Numbered from the stretch's first letter, positions 24,257 to 36,956 are shown. The stretch: DNA of 64,000 nt from Lunularia cruciata (GCA_948567375.1 OX419761.1:34386243-34450242); one strand, 5' to 3'. The notes: generated by a model not told the origin, from the letters alone. A program made the numbers and translations.

Positions 24257-24872
24257 ATGGCAGGGGTGATATCCATATCAAATGCTAAATTTGCAGTGGA
24301 GAAGTTTGATGGGAAAAACAATTTTGGACTTTGGCAATTGAAGATGAAGGACCTTCTTGTCCAGCAAGGATTGCATAGAGCACTAAATAAAAAAAAAGAG
24401 GGAAAAAGTGAGGATGAGGAAGATGAAGATACAGATCTCCAAGCTATTAGCACTATTCAGTTGAACCTTGCTGATGAAGTGCTATACAATGTTATGAATG
24501 AGGAATCTGCACCAAAACTATGGGCCAAATTGGAGAATCTTTATATGACCAAGTCATTGACAAATAGACTATATCTTAAAAGAAGTTGTATATGTTGCGG
24601 ATGAAGGAGTGCCAAAGTGTTATGGAGCACCTCAATGCTTTCAAATCATTTGTGAGTTGATGAGCATAGACGTTAAGTTACAAGAGGAGGATAAGGCATT
24701 GTTGTTATTGACTTCACTTTCTCCTTCATATGCGCATCTGGTCACAATTCTTCAATATGGGAAGGATGATATAAACTGTGAGGAGGTCACTTCAGCATTA
24801 TTGTCCAATGAGATGCAAAAAAGACACAACCAAGAAAAGACAAATCCAAAGGCTCTATTTATCAGTGGAAGG

Positions 24873-24954
<82 letters not shown>

Positions 24955-25979
24955 AGATTAAGAGTAAATGAAGATCCAAGTCTAGAATTGGAGGTTTCAA
25001 AGGCAAGTGCTGGATTTGTGGGAAGGTTGGACATTTCAAGAAGGATTGTAACAACAAGAGGCTTGAGTCCAACAACAATAAAGGTCAACTTTCAGATCAA
25101 GCAAGTATTGCTGAGTCATCTGGTGTTGTGGATGATGTTCTGTGTGTTACCCAAGATAAAGATAAATTTGAGGAGTCATGGATATTGGAATCATGTTGCT
25201 CTTACCATATGTATCCAAATAAGCAGTGGTTTCATGAGTACAAACCATTCAATGGAGGATCTATAACAACGGGGAACAACATGGCTTGTAAAGATATTGG
25301 CATTGGTACAACACGCATTAAGATGTTTGATGGTATTGTGAGTACTCTTGCTGATGTGAGGCATGTTCCTGAGTTAAGGAAGAATTTTTTATCACTAGTT
25401 ACTTTGGACTCAAATGGTTGGAGGTGGGGAGCAGAAAATGGAACACTCAAAATATCAAAAAGAGCATTGGTTGTAATGAAGATCAAGAAGATAGGAAATC
25501 TTTATGAGCTTGTTGGAAAGACCATTACTAGAGGAGTGGCAAGTACTATTTCTGAAAATGAAGATCCCAAAGATCTTACTCAATTATGGCACCTATGTTT
25601 GGATCATATGAGTGAAAGAGGTCTAAGTGAATTGTCCAAGCAACAACTTCTGAAGGGCCTTAAAAGTTGTAAGTTAAATTTTTGTGAGCATTGTGTAATA
25701 GGAAATCAATGGAGGGTAGGCTTTTCCACAAGATTTTATTGCACAAAGGGAATTTTAGACTATGTGCATTCTGATGGTTGGGACCCTGCACATGTAGCTT
25801 CAAAATCTAGAGCATTATATTTTGTATCTTTGGTTGATGATTACTCTAGAAGAGTATGGATCTACACCATGAAGCAAAAATCAGAGGTCTTCTCTATCTT
25901 TAAACAATGGAAGGTGATGATGGAGAAACAAACTGGAAGGAAAGTGAAGGGTTTGAGATTTGATAACAGTGGAGAATAA
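24257..25979 (+). pseudogene. Copia gag, protease and integrase (broken)
   Basis: Gag starts at Met 24257 (FDGKNNFGLWQLKMKDLL) and is frameshifted near 24590-24610. It resumes with LNAFKSFVSELMSID-type sequence and runs into a long GA tract (24876-24952). A TGA at 24969 follows. A new open frame, 24972-25979, begins with a CCHC zinc knuckle (25008-25049: C-x2-C-x4-H-x4-C) and runs on through protease and integrase. The protease motif reads ILESCC where active Copia elements have DSG, so the catalytic Asp is lost. Integrase shows the H..H..C..C zinc region and two catalytic Asp (HSDGW, RFDNSG), then a TAA right after SGE. The frame continues broken after 25979. Confidence 0.88.
24876..24952 (+). 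repeat. (AG)n microsatellite inside Copia gag
   Basis: Seventy-seven bases of AG repeat, translated as Arg-Glu repeats, lie between the gag body and the zinc knuckle. Length changes of this two-base unit shift the frame. Confidence 0.95.
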
Positions 25980-26041
25980 TACAAATCTAGATATTTTGAT
26001 AGATATTGTAAGAGTGAAGGGATAATTCATCACTTTACGTT

Positions 26042-28250
26042 TTGGGTACTCCTCAAACAAATGGTGTAGCAAAGTGGATACATCATACACTCTTGGAGAA
26101 AGGAAGAAGTATGGTAAGCACCAGATTGGAGAAGAGTTTTTGGGCAGAAGCTATAAATATAGCTTGTCATGTGATAAAACATTCTCCCTCTACTGCTATT
26201 GAGTGTGAGACACCTATGGAAAAATGGACAGGTTGGCATGTTGATTACTCTTCACTTAGAGTGTTTGGATGCGTAGCTTATGTTTATATTCAACAAGAAC
26301 AAAGGACAAAGTTAGATCCCAAATCCAAAAAAATGTATATTCTTGGGATATGAGAAGAATACAAAGGTATATAGATTATGGGATCTAGAAAAGTGTTTTC
26401 TTGTTGTGAGTAGAGATGTAGTTTTTGATGAGACTAGTACAATAGAGACTATTACTATAGCAAAAGAAAAGAAAAGAAAATTCAGTCAGATTTTGGTAAG
26501 ATAGATATTGATCTTGGAAATGAATCCATCTCACCTCTTGTAGATCTACCACGTGAACCATTAGAAGAGCCAGTCCAAAAGTGATTCATGTACATATGTA
26601 TCCAAATAGGGATAGAAGGCCTCCAAAGAGATTTGATGATTCATTTGTAGCTTATGCTCTTCTTATAGAGAATGGTGAGCCTTCTTCATATGAAGAGGCA
26701 ATGCAAGATCAAGAGTGTCAAAATTGGCATTGTGCAATGGAAGAGGAGATGAGGTCTTTGGCCAAAAACCAAACATGGAGACTTGAAAAATTGCCTATGG
26801 GAAAGAAGGCAATTGGTTGCAGATAGATATTCCAGAGGAAGGAAGGATTTTCAAAATCAGGTGGAGATTGATACAAAGCAAGGCTTGTAGCAAAGGGTTA
26901 TAGCCAAAAAGAAGTTATTGACTTCAATGAGATTTTTTCACCAATGGTAAAAATCTCTTCAATTCGTGCACTATTGGCAATAGTTGCATTGTAGAACTTG
27001 GAGTTGGAGCAACTAGATATTGCAATTGATTTTTTACATGGAGAATTGGAGGAGGAGATTTACATGCATCAACCTGAAGGTTTTGTGGTACCAAGGAACT
27101 AGAACCTTGTTTGCAGGTTATGGTCTAAAGTCTTTATATGGTCTAAAGCAAAGTCCAAGACTTTGGTACATGAAATTGATGCTTTCATGTTGAAGCATGG
27201 ATATAACAGAAGTGAATCAGATTGTTGTGTGCACCTCAAGAAGCTACATGGACCTAGAGTATTTGATTCAATCATCTTGGTGATATATGTGGATGATATT
27301 TTGATGGAGGATATGGTTGAGGTGGAGAAATTGAAAGCACAACTTAGTAAGGAGTTTGATATGAAGGACTTGGCTTCAAAGAGTGTGCTTGGGATTGAAA
27401 TCCACTGGGATAGGAGCAAGGGAAAGTTATGGATATCTCAAAGGAGATATTTGGAAAAATTACTTGCTTGGTTTAGCATGGAGAATGCAAAACCAGTGAG
27501 CACTTCAATGGCAAGTCATTTCAGGATATCATTGGAGCAATGTCCATAAAATGAAGAGGAGAGAAAAGTAATGTCATATATTTCTTATGCTAGTAGTGCT
27601 GTTGGGAGTTTAATGTATGCTATGGTCTGCACTAGACCAAATATCTCAGTATGGTGAGTGGATACATGACAAATCCAAGGAAACAACATTCGGAAGTTGT
27701 GATGTGGATACTTTGTTACTTGAAAGGGACTATAAATATTAGCATTACCATTGATGTGGAGAAGGACCAAAAAGGAGGAATTAAAAGGTATGTAGATTCT
27801 GATTTTGCCAGAGACTTAGATAAGAGAAAGTCTACAACAGGATTTGTTTTTACACTTGTTGGTGGTGCAGTAAGTTGGAAGTCTACTCTCCAATCTATTA
27901 TTTCTCTTTCTACTATAGAGGTGGAATATATGGCAACAATTGAGGCTGCCAAAGAGGCAATATGGCTACAAAGATTAGTCAAAAATGTTGGACTCCCTAA
28001 CATGAAGTCCACACTCTTTTGTGATAGCCAAAGCTTTATTCACTTGGCCAAAAATCAAGTACATCATTCAAGGACAAAGCATATTAATGTGAGACATCAT
28101 TTGATCATAGCAGTTGTGATAAATGGTGATATCAATTTGCAAAAGATTGGCACAGAGGTAAACTCAACTGATATGTTGACTAAACCTACTCTGTTGAGAA
28201 GTTCAAGTATGCATGACCTTGCTCAATATTCAATGTTGCTCTTTGGGATG
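26042..28250 (+). pseudogene. Copia integrase end, reverse transcriptase and RNase H (broken)
   Basis: Positions 26042-26353 hold the end of the integrase core. Its PQTNGVAKW replaces the usual PQQNGVAER, so the catalytic Glu is Lys. The RT begins near 26890 (IDFNEIFSPMVKISSIR) with stops at several places. The YVDDI active-site motif is intact at about 27287-27301. RNase H is 27651-28364 (YVDSDFARDLDKRKSTTG, then SWKSTLQ, EVEYMA, LFCDSQSF, HHSRTKHINVRHH), the best preserved part. At least three frames are needed to read the whole. Confidence 0.88.
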
Positions 28251-28280
28251 ATATGGTGGATACAAGCAAAAGGTGGAGAT

Positions 28281-28632
28281 TGTTATGTTTGGCTTGTCAT
28301 CAGTGACGACTGCTCAAGAGCAAGATCAAAGGGAACTGATGAAACACCTTGCTGTTACATGTAGTGCGGGACAATCACTTGGCTAAAAGTTCAGGCGGAT
28401 AGTCACTTGTCTAGAAGTTTAGGTGGACAGTCACTTGTCTACAGTGATGTACCTATATATTATATGCAAAGAGTAATAAAGCCTTAAAGGCTATTGTGAG
28501 CCTGTTTCTGCAGTGGAGGTAGCTTATGGGACAGGAAGTGAACCATGTTATTTCCTGTTGTCCTCTGATTTCTATTTAATGTGGTTTGTGATGTGCTATT
28601 GGGAGAGGCCTTGGGGACTGTGCTTTCTAATA
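28281..28632 (+). repeat. 3' LTR of the Copia element (352 bp)
   Basis: It starts TGTTATGTTTGGC directly after the purine-rich tract and ends TTTCTAATA before the target duplication. It has single copies of the units that are tandemly expanded in the 5' LTR, so it shows the ancestral form. Confidence 0.9.
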
Positions 28633-28637
28633 TTTAC

Positions 28638-29990
28638 TTCGTATGCCTTATCGTTGTATGGTTTATCCTTTGAGGTCGTTTTTACATCCTTCTTGCATAG
28701 GTTTGTATATCTTAGATATCTTAGGTGCTGAGGGGCAGATTTCTCTTCATAATATTATTTACCAACTATCAGAACTTAGTCCATTTTACTCTCTAAGTCT
28801 TTTCCTTCTACGGTTTGATGAGTCTTTCCATCCTTCTTGGTATACTACGCGGTTGCCTTTTCGTTCTGAACCTGGATTCAGAATCGACATGAGACCATAG
28901 AATCCATAGACTCGTCCATAGAATCGACATGAGATCGGTAACGGCGACTGAATCTAGAGATGCTCTTGAAGGATATAAGCCTGATACCCCGAAGGCGATA
29001 TTTCTACAATTGTATCGTTACACCGATTGATGAAAGAATCAATCTGCGAGTCTCTGTACTCCATTTCCTTCTAGTATCACTTTCATGCACCATCTTTCCC
29101 CATATAAATGATTGATTTATGACAACAAGCGAACTTGGGGCATCGGAATTGTCTATACACTTGTGACCAATGAGGTTAGAAGAATTAGAATGGGGTTAGA
29201 AGAATGACCATTGTCTATACACGATCTCTTTTCGTTCGTGCTATGCGGATGCATTTCGCCATTGAGGTGACATCTTTGGATACAAGAAGATTGACTCGAT
29301 CATGCTTCTCTATAAAGAAGAGTGGACTCTGTCATGTTTCTCTATAAAGAAGAATGGACTCTATCATACCTCTCTATACTATTGGGGTTTAGCCCCAGTT
29401 TACCTCCTATGTCTTGTCCTATATCTTATCCTTATCCTTGTCTTATGGCTTGATGGGGTGTTCCCATCCTTCTTGTTTTCCTATGCGATAGCCTTTTTCT
29501 TCTCTATATGGATCAAGACATGATTCTTGTTTACTCACAAGTCGCGTTTGTTTTGGGGTGAACCTGTAATACTCCCAAATCTTCAGAAGACATGCACTAC
29601 TTTAGTTTAAAATAGTGCACGTGAATGCCTACTTTAAACTAAAATGACAGACCCTGTCTGAAGTGATCCATATTCTTTTATCGACATTTAAATAGAAAAC
29701 TGTACGTACGTACTGAGCCCTTTGTTGTCAATCAAACAACATGACAGAGCATCATACAGTTTACTTTGTGTTCTAGGCACGAAGTCCAGCTCTTTCCCTG
29801 GAGCACTCCGAGCAAAGGAACCTTTCCACGAGTTATTATCGTCCAGTTGAATTACTTGTTGCCAATAAGTTTCAAAGAGAGCGAGAGGAGACTGGATAGG
29901 ATAACAAGGAGGGTGGGAAGAACCCCATCAAGCCGTACAAGGGTAAAACACAAGAGGTAAAATTGGGCTAAACCCCGATGAAATCGGTAT
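28638..29990. repeat. Copies of a dispersed repeat family
   Basis: A motif (GGGGTTTAGCCCC, then AGTTTACCTC, then GGCTTGATGGGGT, TTCCCATCCTTCTTG) recurs at about 29385-29500 (+), about 28790-28870 (+, diverged), about 29870-29985 (inverted) and about 31215-31340 (+). The Copia insertion site itself (GGGGCTTACCCCATTTTAC) is another copy. Positions about 29299-29362 are a 32-bp tandem duplication. It may be the 3' tail of a LINE or a SINE. No gene is seen. Confidence 0.5.
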
Positions 29991-30704
29991 CAGTATCGGT
30001 ATACGTCTCAAATCCATGATGCGGTGCAAAGACGAGATGTACATAACGTTGCTGTTTCATTTCTCAGAGAATCTCAAGTGTTCATTGTCTCGATGAAAAG
30101 ATCGCTGCAGCATAGAACTTAGATTATTGAAGCTTGCTGAAAAGGGTTTCGTTGCTCAGATTCACTTACACAACCGAGATGAAAGGCCACCGCATCCGTT
30201 GAGGATAACCGTGGCCGCAGCAGAGAGAACCAACATGGACGAGAAAATCGCATAGCGGAAGGTTTGACGCTGGTTATATCTGGCCAACGAAACCGTGACA
30301 GGAGCCTGTCACAGTACAGAGGGACCTTTCCTCTAGAACAGATGATGTTTCCCGACGTACTCAAATAGATTGAGTTTGGGCCATCTGGATAAATACATAA
30401 TTTACATGGTGGAAGAGCTGGACAATTATGACGTGCCTATATGTTATAATGAGTTCAATGCCGTATTTTAATAGAGTATTCTCCTTCTCTTTTTGTGATA
30501 TTCGATTATTAGAATATCGTTTGTGTAGTACAGTAATCTTGATACTCTAACGTTTTGCTTTCTCCATGGGTGACTGAAAGATGATTGTATTTACATAGAC
30601 ATCTAGTGTGGTTTTACACTAGATTCTCCAACGGTCCATAGAGTATAGTTACCTATGATGCTATTAGGGACATAGTGTTTGCTATGGAATGAGAGAATGG
30701 ATAT

Positions 30705-31147
30705 TTGGCGTGGAGTGAGCATTTGTATGTTTTGCCGATGACACGTGTTGGGGTAGATTTATATTTGGTTCAAGATGATCAAGTGATAGTAACGGATGCC
30801 ATGGTTATAGACACTAAGTGGGATACAGTTTTGGAGGGAGTGATTACCCATCCCCTTGGATGGGCAATGAATGCAACAACAGTGAATGTAAGGTCTCCAA
30901 GTATAGGGGTATGCAGCAAGGTCACCTCTTTGTTCCTCTAGCCGTGGAGTTATATGGAGCGATGGACACAACATTCAACATATTTGTCAGGGATTGCGTG
31001 AGAGCTCATCATGTTAGGTGCCCATCGGTACCACTCTCACTCTCATACTTTGTAGTATATTTTAGACAGTATGTGTCCTTTGCTCTACAGAGGGCAGTGG
31101 TTGGTGCAATCCATAGGGGAGCAATCACATCAAGTGATGTTTCTTAG
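30705..31147 (+). pseudogene. Frameshifted ORF, possibly the end of a LINE-type polyprotein
   Basis: The first frame (30705-30900) reads VDLYLVQDDQVIVTDAMV, then VITHPLGWAM. A shift near 30895 leads into SKYRGMQQGHLFVPLAVELYG, then RAHHVRCPS and FRQYVSFALQRAVV, ending at 31147. The pattern (Asp-rich strand, KYRG, FVPLAVE.YG, SxALQRA) recalls a domain found at the C-terminus of some RT-bearing ORFs of LINE type. I know it by pattern only. No RT is visible upstream, and the copy is 5' truncated, as LINE copies often are. A copy of the dispersed repeat (31215-31340) follows, consistent with a 3' UTR. Confidence 0.35.
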
Positions 31148-33731
31148 GATGCTCCAATTGTTTGTAGACTATACAACTTGCATAGCTCAGACATCTTAGG
31201 TGCGATAGGGCAGATTTCTCATTTACACTCTATTGAGGCTTAGCTAATTTTACCTTTTTGTCTCTCCCTTGTTAGGCTCGATTGGATCTTCCCATCCTTC
31301 AATTTTTCTACATGGTTGCACTTTTTTGTTATTTACGTTGAAATCTGGATAATCACGACAACTAAAGATGATTTGGAATAGAGAAAAAGAACCAAGGGGG
31401 AGTTGTTGGTGTGTTACACCGAGGGTTCGTCCAACAACATCTTTATTGTAACAATAGCTCTCGTACCTCATACTACCTCAACTTCTAGAGCCTCGTGATC
31501 TTCTTTCCAATATTTTATTAGGTAAATTGCAAAATCTATATTTGGAGTAGAATTGAAGAAAATAACTCATATTCTTTTAAAGATATCAAATATCAATGCA
31601 TTAGTGGGTCACAAAAATGAAGTTGATGGGAATTGTGCATTTCCCAGAATATTTTCATAGGAATTTTTTCACATTTTTTCACGTAATCTTTTCTCGTAAA
31701 CCAAATCAAGAATATGTATGAAATTGCCCATAAAAGGTTAGGGTAATTTAGGGTTTAAGATGGTTTCTTTTCAATTCATTTTCAATAAATAAAGTGGATG
31801 GACCACTCATAATTGGAATCATTATTGTAAATATTTACGAGGGACAATTTTAGTTATCGGAAAATTTCTAAAAGGTTACGGTGTTTTATTTTTCTTTTCT
31901 CTTTCTAAGAACACACAAGGTGCCTATCTATGGAGATTTCAGATTAGAGGCTGTAGGTAAAACTATAACTACTTGTCTGAACACGTGTGTTACCTAACAG
32001 TCAAAACCCTCTACTCTCTTGTAACTAGTATTCTTGATATCGGGTAGGGTAGTGATGGGCAACCTAACCTGTCATCACAACATGCACTCTTGGTCTACTG
32101 GTCATCACTTCCAACATTACCAATGAGAAATACAAAACACTCCTAGAAAGAAAGAACCTAAGTGCAATGCCCGCACACCAATCCAAGCCAACTGGGCGTA
32201 CAAATAAGCATGCAAGCACAAAGAGGATCCAATCACAAGAATGCGGCAACAACTCTCTGTGCTTTTTGTCGGAAAAGAGCTTTAGAGCCATTGTGCTCTA
32301 TCATCAAGCTAATTTCAACATGTACTCCAAGTCTCCTCCAAGCTGTACTTCAGATCTCAACAAATTCCTACTCCATGTGGGGATTTCCTAGGTCTTCTTG
32401 ATGTGGAAAACTTTGTAAAACTCATATGAACATAACTCTTTTTGTATAACTTAGATTCAAGTTCTCTAGGATTCAATGGAAAGCCTTTGAGATAATATTT
32501 ATGATGATATAAAATAGACCTCAATCATATCACTACAACTCCCCTGACAAGTTCTCAAAGTTGGCCAGGTTTTTGCAACTCTCACCCTAATTTTGAAATC
32601 CCCTTTTTTAGGGTTTTGCCCCTTGTTCTTGTGAACTTTCCCTGATTTCTAAATCAGATGTCCACTTGATCATCAAAAAACACTCCGGAAATTTTAAATC
32701 TCAATCATACTCACAAAAGTGAGAGAATTGACATTCAATTTAAGATTGAAGAAAGAAATGCTCCTCCAAGCTTACGACAGTCTTTTCAGTAAAACTTGTT
32801 GCATCAGATCTCACTCTCCATGAGTCCAAAGCCAACTAAATTTTCCATAGTAGTTGTTTGTGCTCTTGGTTAACAATCTGCAAAGTTTGATTGTTTAATG
32901 CAATCCCAATCCCTCGATATGGATCAATTCATGAGCTGGGCTAACTTGTGAGCTCTGTAGACCCAAGTATACTTGATCCAAGACCCTAAATTCTCTATTT
33001 GAAGAATTCACATGAAACCTTCACAAAAAGGTGCAAACCCTAACTAATAACAAGACTGGAAATTTTCATAAGGGATCTCGAACCATAACTTGGGGAGTGA
33101 CCTAAACTCCAAACCTGATCACTAGCTCTTCTCCATCACCTTACACCTCAAAAGCTTCAACTTCAATCAACCAGATCTGGTTTGAGATTGATCCAAAAAT
33201 GAATTTTCTTGTGCTCAATACTCTAAGCACTTTGTCTTATCTACAATGCCATTGACAAATAGTGAAAATGTCTCAAGAAACTCTCTTAATTGTCTACTTT
33301 GTGCTCCTAGGTATGAATTTTACCACCCTTGATTCAATTGATCATATCACTCTTAGAATCAGCTTAAATCATGTTATTTCTATCTCCAGATTGTAGCCTG
33401 TCAGCTCCTCTTTCCAACCATGTCCTTCATTCCACAAATGGTCTCCCCAAATGCCTTTGATGGTCAAAAACTCCATACTTCTCTCTTGGGACCCAATCTC
33501 TTGCACATTTGTCCTTTAGTCTTTTACTTTTTGACAAATGGACCTCACAACTCCACTTGAAGCTTATGAGCAAAAATTTAGGCATCTCTCAACTATAGAA
33601 GCACATATATTGTCAAGTCCCAAACATGCTCATAAGTAAGCACCAGAAGGACGATAAGATCCGGGTTTCCCATCACCGACTCCACAAATACCGCCCCAAA
33701 ATGTGCCACCATCTAGGGAGGGACAACGCAT
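31148..33731. other. AT-rich region, no gene seen
   Basis: Beyond the repeat at about 31215-31340 I recognise nothing coding. The longest frames (31250-31471 -, 32064-32291 -, 32162-32401 +) are short and without motif. Confidence 0.5.
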
Positions 33732-34088
33732 TTTTGAGGCCTAATTCATCCGTTTAGGCCTCCAAAATTGCCTTCAAAGATTAGACATATTTTGATTCCT
33801 GCTCTATTAGTAGAAGTCCCCTTTTGGTGATACCTCTTTCTGATCTGTTTAGTCCATCATGTGTAACATCCTTCTAGATGTTACGAAACCAATTCTCACC
33901 TTTAAATCATATGTCTAGCTATTGGTTCTAAGGTTCTCAAGTCTATTTTCGTTTCTACCCTATTAGTAGAAGTACTCTTTTGGTGATACTTCTATATTAT
34001 CTATTTTGACCATCATGTATAACATCATTCTAGATGTTACCAAACCAAATTTCACATCTAGATCATATGGCTAGCTCTTGATATTATA
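33732..34088 (-). repeat. 3' LTR of the - strand chromovirus, truncated
   Basis: It aligns with about 39607-39963 of the other LTR (GGTGATACCTCTTTC, CATCATGTGTAACATC and so on). Similarity stops abruptly at about 33732, so about half of the LTR is missing or replaced. The inner border has TATAATATC where the other LTR has TGTAATACC. A purine-rich tract (- strand, about 34089-34100) adjoins it. Confidence 0.75.
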
Positions 34089-34094
34089 GACCTC

Positions 34095-34345
34095 CCTCCT
34101 TTTAAGATGCAACGTCCTCGTTGTGCAATTGTTGCTCAAATGCTTGCACCAACACCGGTGCATGTACCAAATTGGCAGCGGGCTCCCAGGTTGCTTCATA
34201 AAGGGGGTAACCTTTCCACTATACTAGATAGTCCACCCGCGGATGGCGAGTACCACGGATGGCGAGTACCGCGGATGCATCTTTGGAGAATCCGCTCCAC
34301 TTCATATTCCATTATGCCATCAATGAATGTTGGACAAGGTCGAAT
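34095..34345 (-). pseudogene. Chromodomain of the - strand chromovirus
   Basis: The - strand reads EYEVERILQR from about 34345, then, after a shift of frame, YEATWEPAANLV to a TAA at about 34106. This is the chromodomain end of the pol product, broken by at least one frameshift and missing the middle WKGYP strand in frame. Confidence 0.75.
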
Positions 34346-34372
34346 GTCTTGTATGGAATGACCCTGGCCTGA

Positions 34373-35430
34373 TCAGGGAGCATATCTGCATAGTAGGAAG
34401 ACATGGAACATTGGATGGATCTTCATGTGTGGTGGTAACTCAAGGTGATAGGCCACAACGCCGATGCGACAAAGAATCAAGAAAGGCCAAATAAAACAAG
34501 GTCTGAGCTTACAAGGTCCAACTAATGTGAGGTTGGTTGTTGATAGCCACACTTGATCCCCAACATTGAACTCCATGTGCCTACAGTGTGCATCAGCATA
34601 CTACTTCCTGTTGATTTTGTGCAATCTGTAATCTATGCTTGGCGCTTTCCACACCTTGTTGGATTCTAGAAACAAATGTGTTGACTGCATTGACCTTGGT
34701 AGCTGTTGTACGGATCTTCATCAAGCTAGAAGGTGTGAAGAGATGCTCACCATACATGAGGAAGAATGGAGTGACCTGGGTGGATGCATTCACTGAATTG
34801 TTGTAAGTGAATTCCATCAATGGGAGTAGGATGTCCCACCTCTCTTGCTCTTCTAAGGTGAAGCCGTGTAACATGTCTTCAATCATACAATTAGCCCAAT
34901 TTGTTTGGCCATCTGTTTGTGGGTGGTAAGCTGTGGACATGGCCAACTTGGTTTTGAAGAAACCAAAGAGTGTTCACCAAAACAAACTGGTGAATTGGAT
35001 GCCTCTATCGGTGATGAGTACTCTAGACAAGCCATGGTGAGCAAAGACTGCATCTAAGTATAATTGAGCTAGTTGTGGAGCGGTCACCTCCTTGGTGGTA
35101 GGGCATACATGAATCATTTTTTTGAGCCGGTCCACAAAGACCATGATGGAGTCAAACCCTGAGGTGATCTTGGGTAATTCACAGACAAGATCCATACTCA
35201 CTTGTTCCCAACGTTGGGTAGGAGTGGAAAGAGGTTGAAGGAGCCCTGCAGGAGCTTGATTAGAAGCTTTGTTTTTTTCACAAAGTAGGCAGCTACGCAC
35301 ATAGTCCATCACGTTGTTGCTCATCTTGGGCCAATAGTAATGGCACTTGATTGCATCCAAGGTCTTGTCCACTCCGACATGAGCTGCAATGGCCGAATCA
35401 TGACATTCTGCTAGAATAGTGGTGTATAAT
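34373..35430 (-). pseudogene. Integrase of the - strand chromovirus
   Basis: In - strand order: zinc region (H..H then CLLC) at about 35400-35270; catalytic core with SMDLV and ITDRG on 35372-34974; then AYHPQTDGQT followed by NWAN where ERAN is usual, so the catalytic Glu is replaced; then the C-terminal module with FNVGDQVWLSTTNL and HPMFHV at 34576-34373. Stops or shifts separate the three open pieces. Confidence 0.88.
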
Positions 35431-35687
35431 TCTGGGACATTTGGGATCCATAATCTGCCATCCCGAAAAGTGAGTCCTTGGGTGCTAGTGACACCTTTGG
35501 ATGATTGCGCTTCTACAATCTATGGATCAGTTTTTGTAGCAGCCAAAATCTCTGGCCAGAATTCAAGGTTAATCTTAACCTTTGCCACCAAGTTGTTTGC
35601 CATTTGCATGCGGGTGAATGCATCTGCAAGTTGCTTCTTACCTTCCACGTAGGTGATTGTCATGTTGAAGTGTTGTCGCCACTCTAC

Positions 35688-36956
35688 CTACCAAATTTGG
35701 TGACGAGATAGATCCTTCTGCGTCTCAAGGTAGACTAGAGGTTTGTGGTCTATCTCTACTACAAATGCCTTCTCTCCCAAATAGTGCTTCCAATGCTTGG
35801 TTGCTAGAATGATGGCCAGCTCTTCTTGTTCTGTGGTGTGGTAGTTCCGCTCTACGGGTAACAAATTTTGAGAGAAATATGCAATTGGATGCCATCCGTC
35901 ATGCCACTCTTGTTGTAGGATTGCTCCTATTGCTACGCCTGATGCATCTATAGCCAACTTGATTGGACGTTTTGGGTCATACCACTTCAAGATTGGTGCA
36001 TGTAGCAAGGCGATCTTCAATTCTTGAAAGGCCAACTCTTGTGCAATTCTCCATGTCCACTTCTTCTCCTTGCCAAGTAGTGCCGTTAAAGGCTGTGCAA
36101 CCTTGGAGAAGTCCTTGACAAATCTACAATAGAATCTCATCAACCCCAAGAAGCTCTTAAGTTGAGTCTGATCTTCTAGGGCACTCCATTTTTGAATGAC
36201 CTCTATTTTATTTGTCAATACTTGAATGCCCTCTGCACTTACTCTATGCCCCAAGTAGTCTACTTCAGACTTGCAAAACTCACACTTTGAGATTTTGGTG
36301 TACAATTGATTCTGTCTTAGAATTTGGAGGACCTCTCGTAGATGTTGTTTGTGTTCTGTCATTGTGCTACTATATACTAAGATATCATTCAAAGAGACAA
36401 TAACAGACTTATCCAAGTATGGACAAAATATGTCATTCATTAGACTCATGAAAGTGGCAGGTGCATTGGTGAGGCCAAAAGGCATCACGAGATACTCAAA
36501 GTGGCCATACCTGGTTTGAAAGGCAGTTTTGTATACATCATCCTCTACAATTTGGATTTGATTGTAACCGCTCCGCAAGTCCAGTTTGGTGAAGTATCTT
36601 GCTCCATGGAGTTGATCAAACAGGTCATCCATGCGAGGTAAGGGGTATTTGTTCTTCACTGTTTGCTGATTGAGACCCCGATAGTCAATGGACATGCGCA
36701 TTGGACCATCCTTCTTCTTCACAAACAAGATAGGGGCCCCATATGGTGATACGCTAGGTTGGATGAACCCTTTCTGTAGCATCTCCTCAATTTGAGTCTT
36801 ACACTCCTCTAACTCATGAGGTGATAGGTGATATGGGGCCTTACAAGGAGGTGTCTTCCTCGGGAGTGTCTCAATTTTGTGATCTACTCGCCTTTTTGGT
36901 GGTATATCCTGAGGGTAGATCATCAAGAAAGACATCTTGAAACTCATCCACCACAT
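35688..36956 (-). pseudogene. Reverse transcriptase and RNase H of the - strand chromovirus
   Basis: A long open frame (422 codons) holds RT motifs [24 protein letters not shown] and [14 protein letters not shown]. The active-site box reads [10 protein letters not shown]; the second-last catalytic Asp of YLDD is Asn (codon 36387-36389), so polymerase activity is expected to be lost. RNase H follows ([30 protein letters not shown]) and ends at a stop before the last motif. Positions 36871-36956 overlap the protease frame, a sign of a frameshift. Confidence 0.9.

Larger units (their letters stand above)
23659..28637 (+). mobile_element. Ty1/Copia retrotransposon, complete but inactive
   Basis: The element runs from 23664 to 28632 and is flanked by the 5-bp target duplication TTTAC (23659-23663 and 28633-28637). 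It has two LTRs, a primer-binding site, gag-protease-integrase-RT-RNase H in Copia order, and a purine-rich tract (AAAGGTGGAGAT) before the 3' LTR. The gene order and RNase H motif resemble Tnt1/Tork-type elements. Several frameshifts, stops and active-site changes make it non-autonomous. It landed in an older repeat (see 28638-29990). Confidence 0.93.

Noticed and set aside
29601-29643. 11-bp inverted repeat (TTTAGTTTAAA / TTTAAACTAAA)
   Set aside because: Short and AT-rich; expected by chance in this composition.
31404-31480. Purine tract (AAGGGGGAG) followed by TGTTGGTGTG, resembling a polypurine tract and LTR start
   Set aside because: No partner LTR and no pol sequence nearby; too little to support a call.
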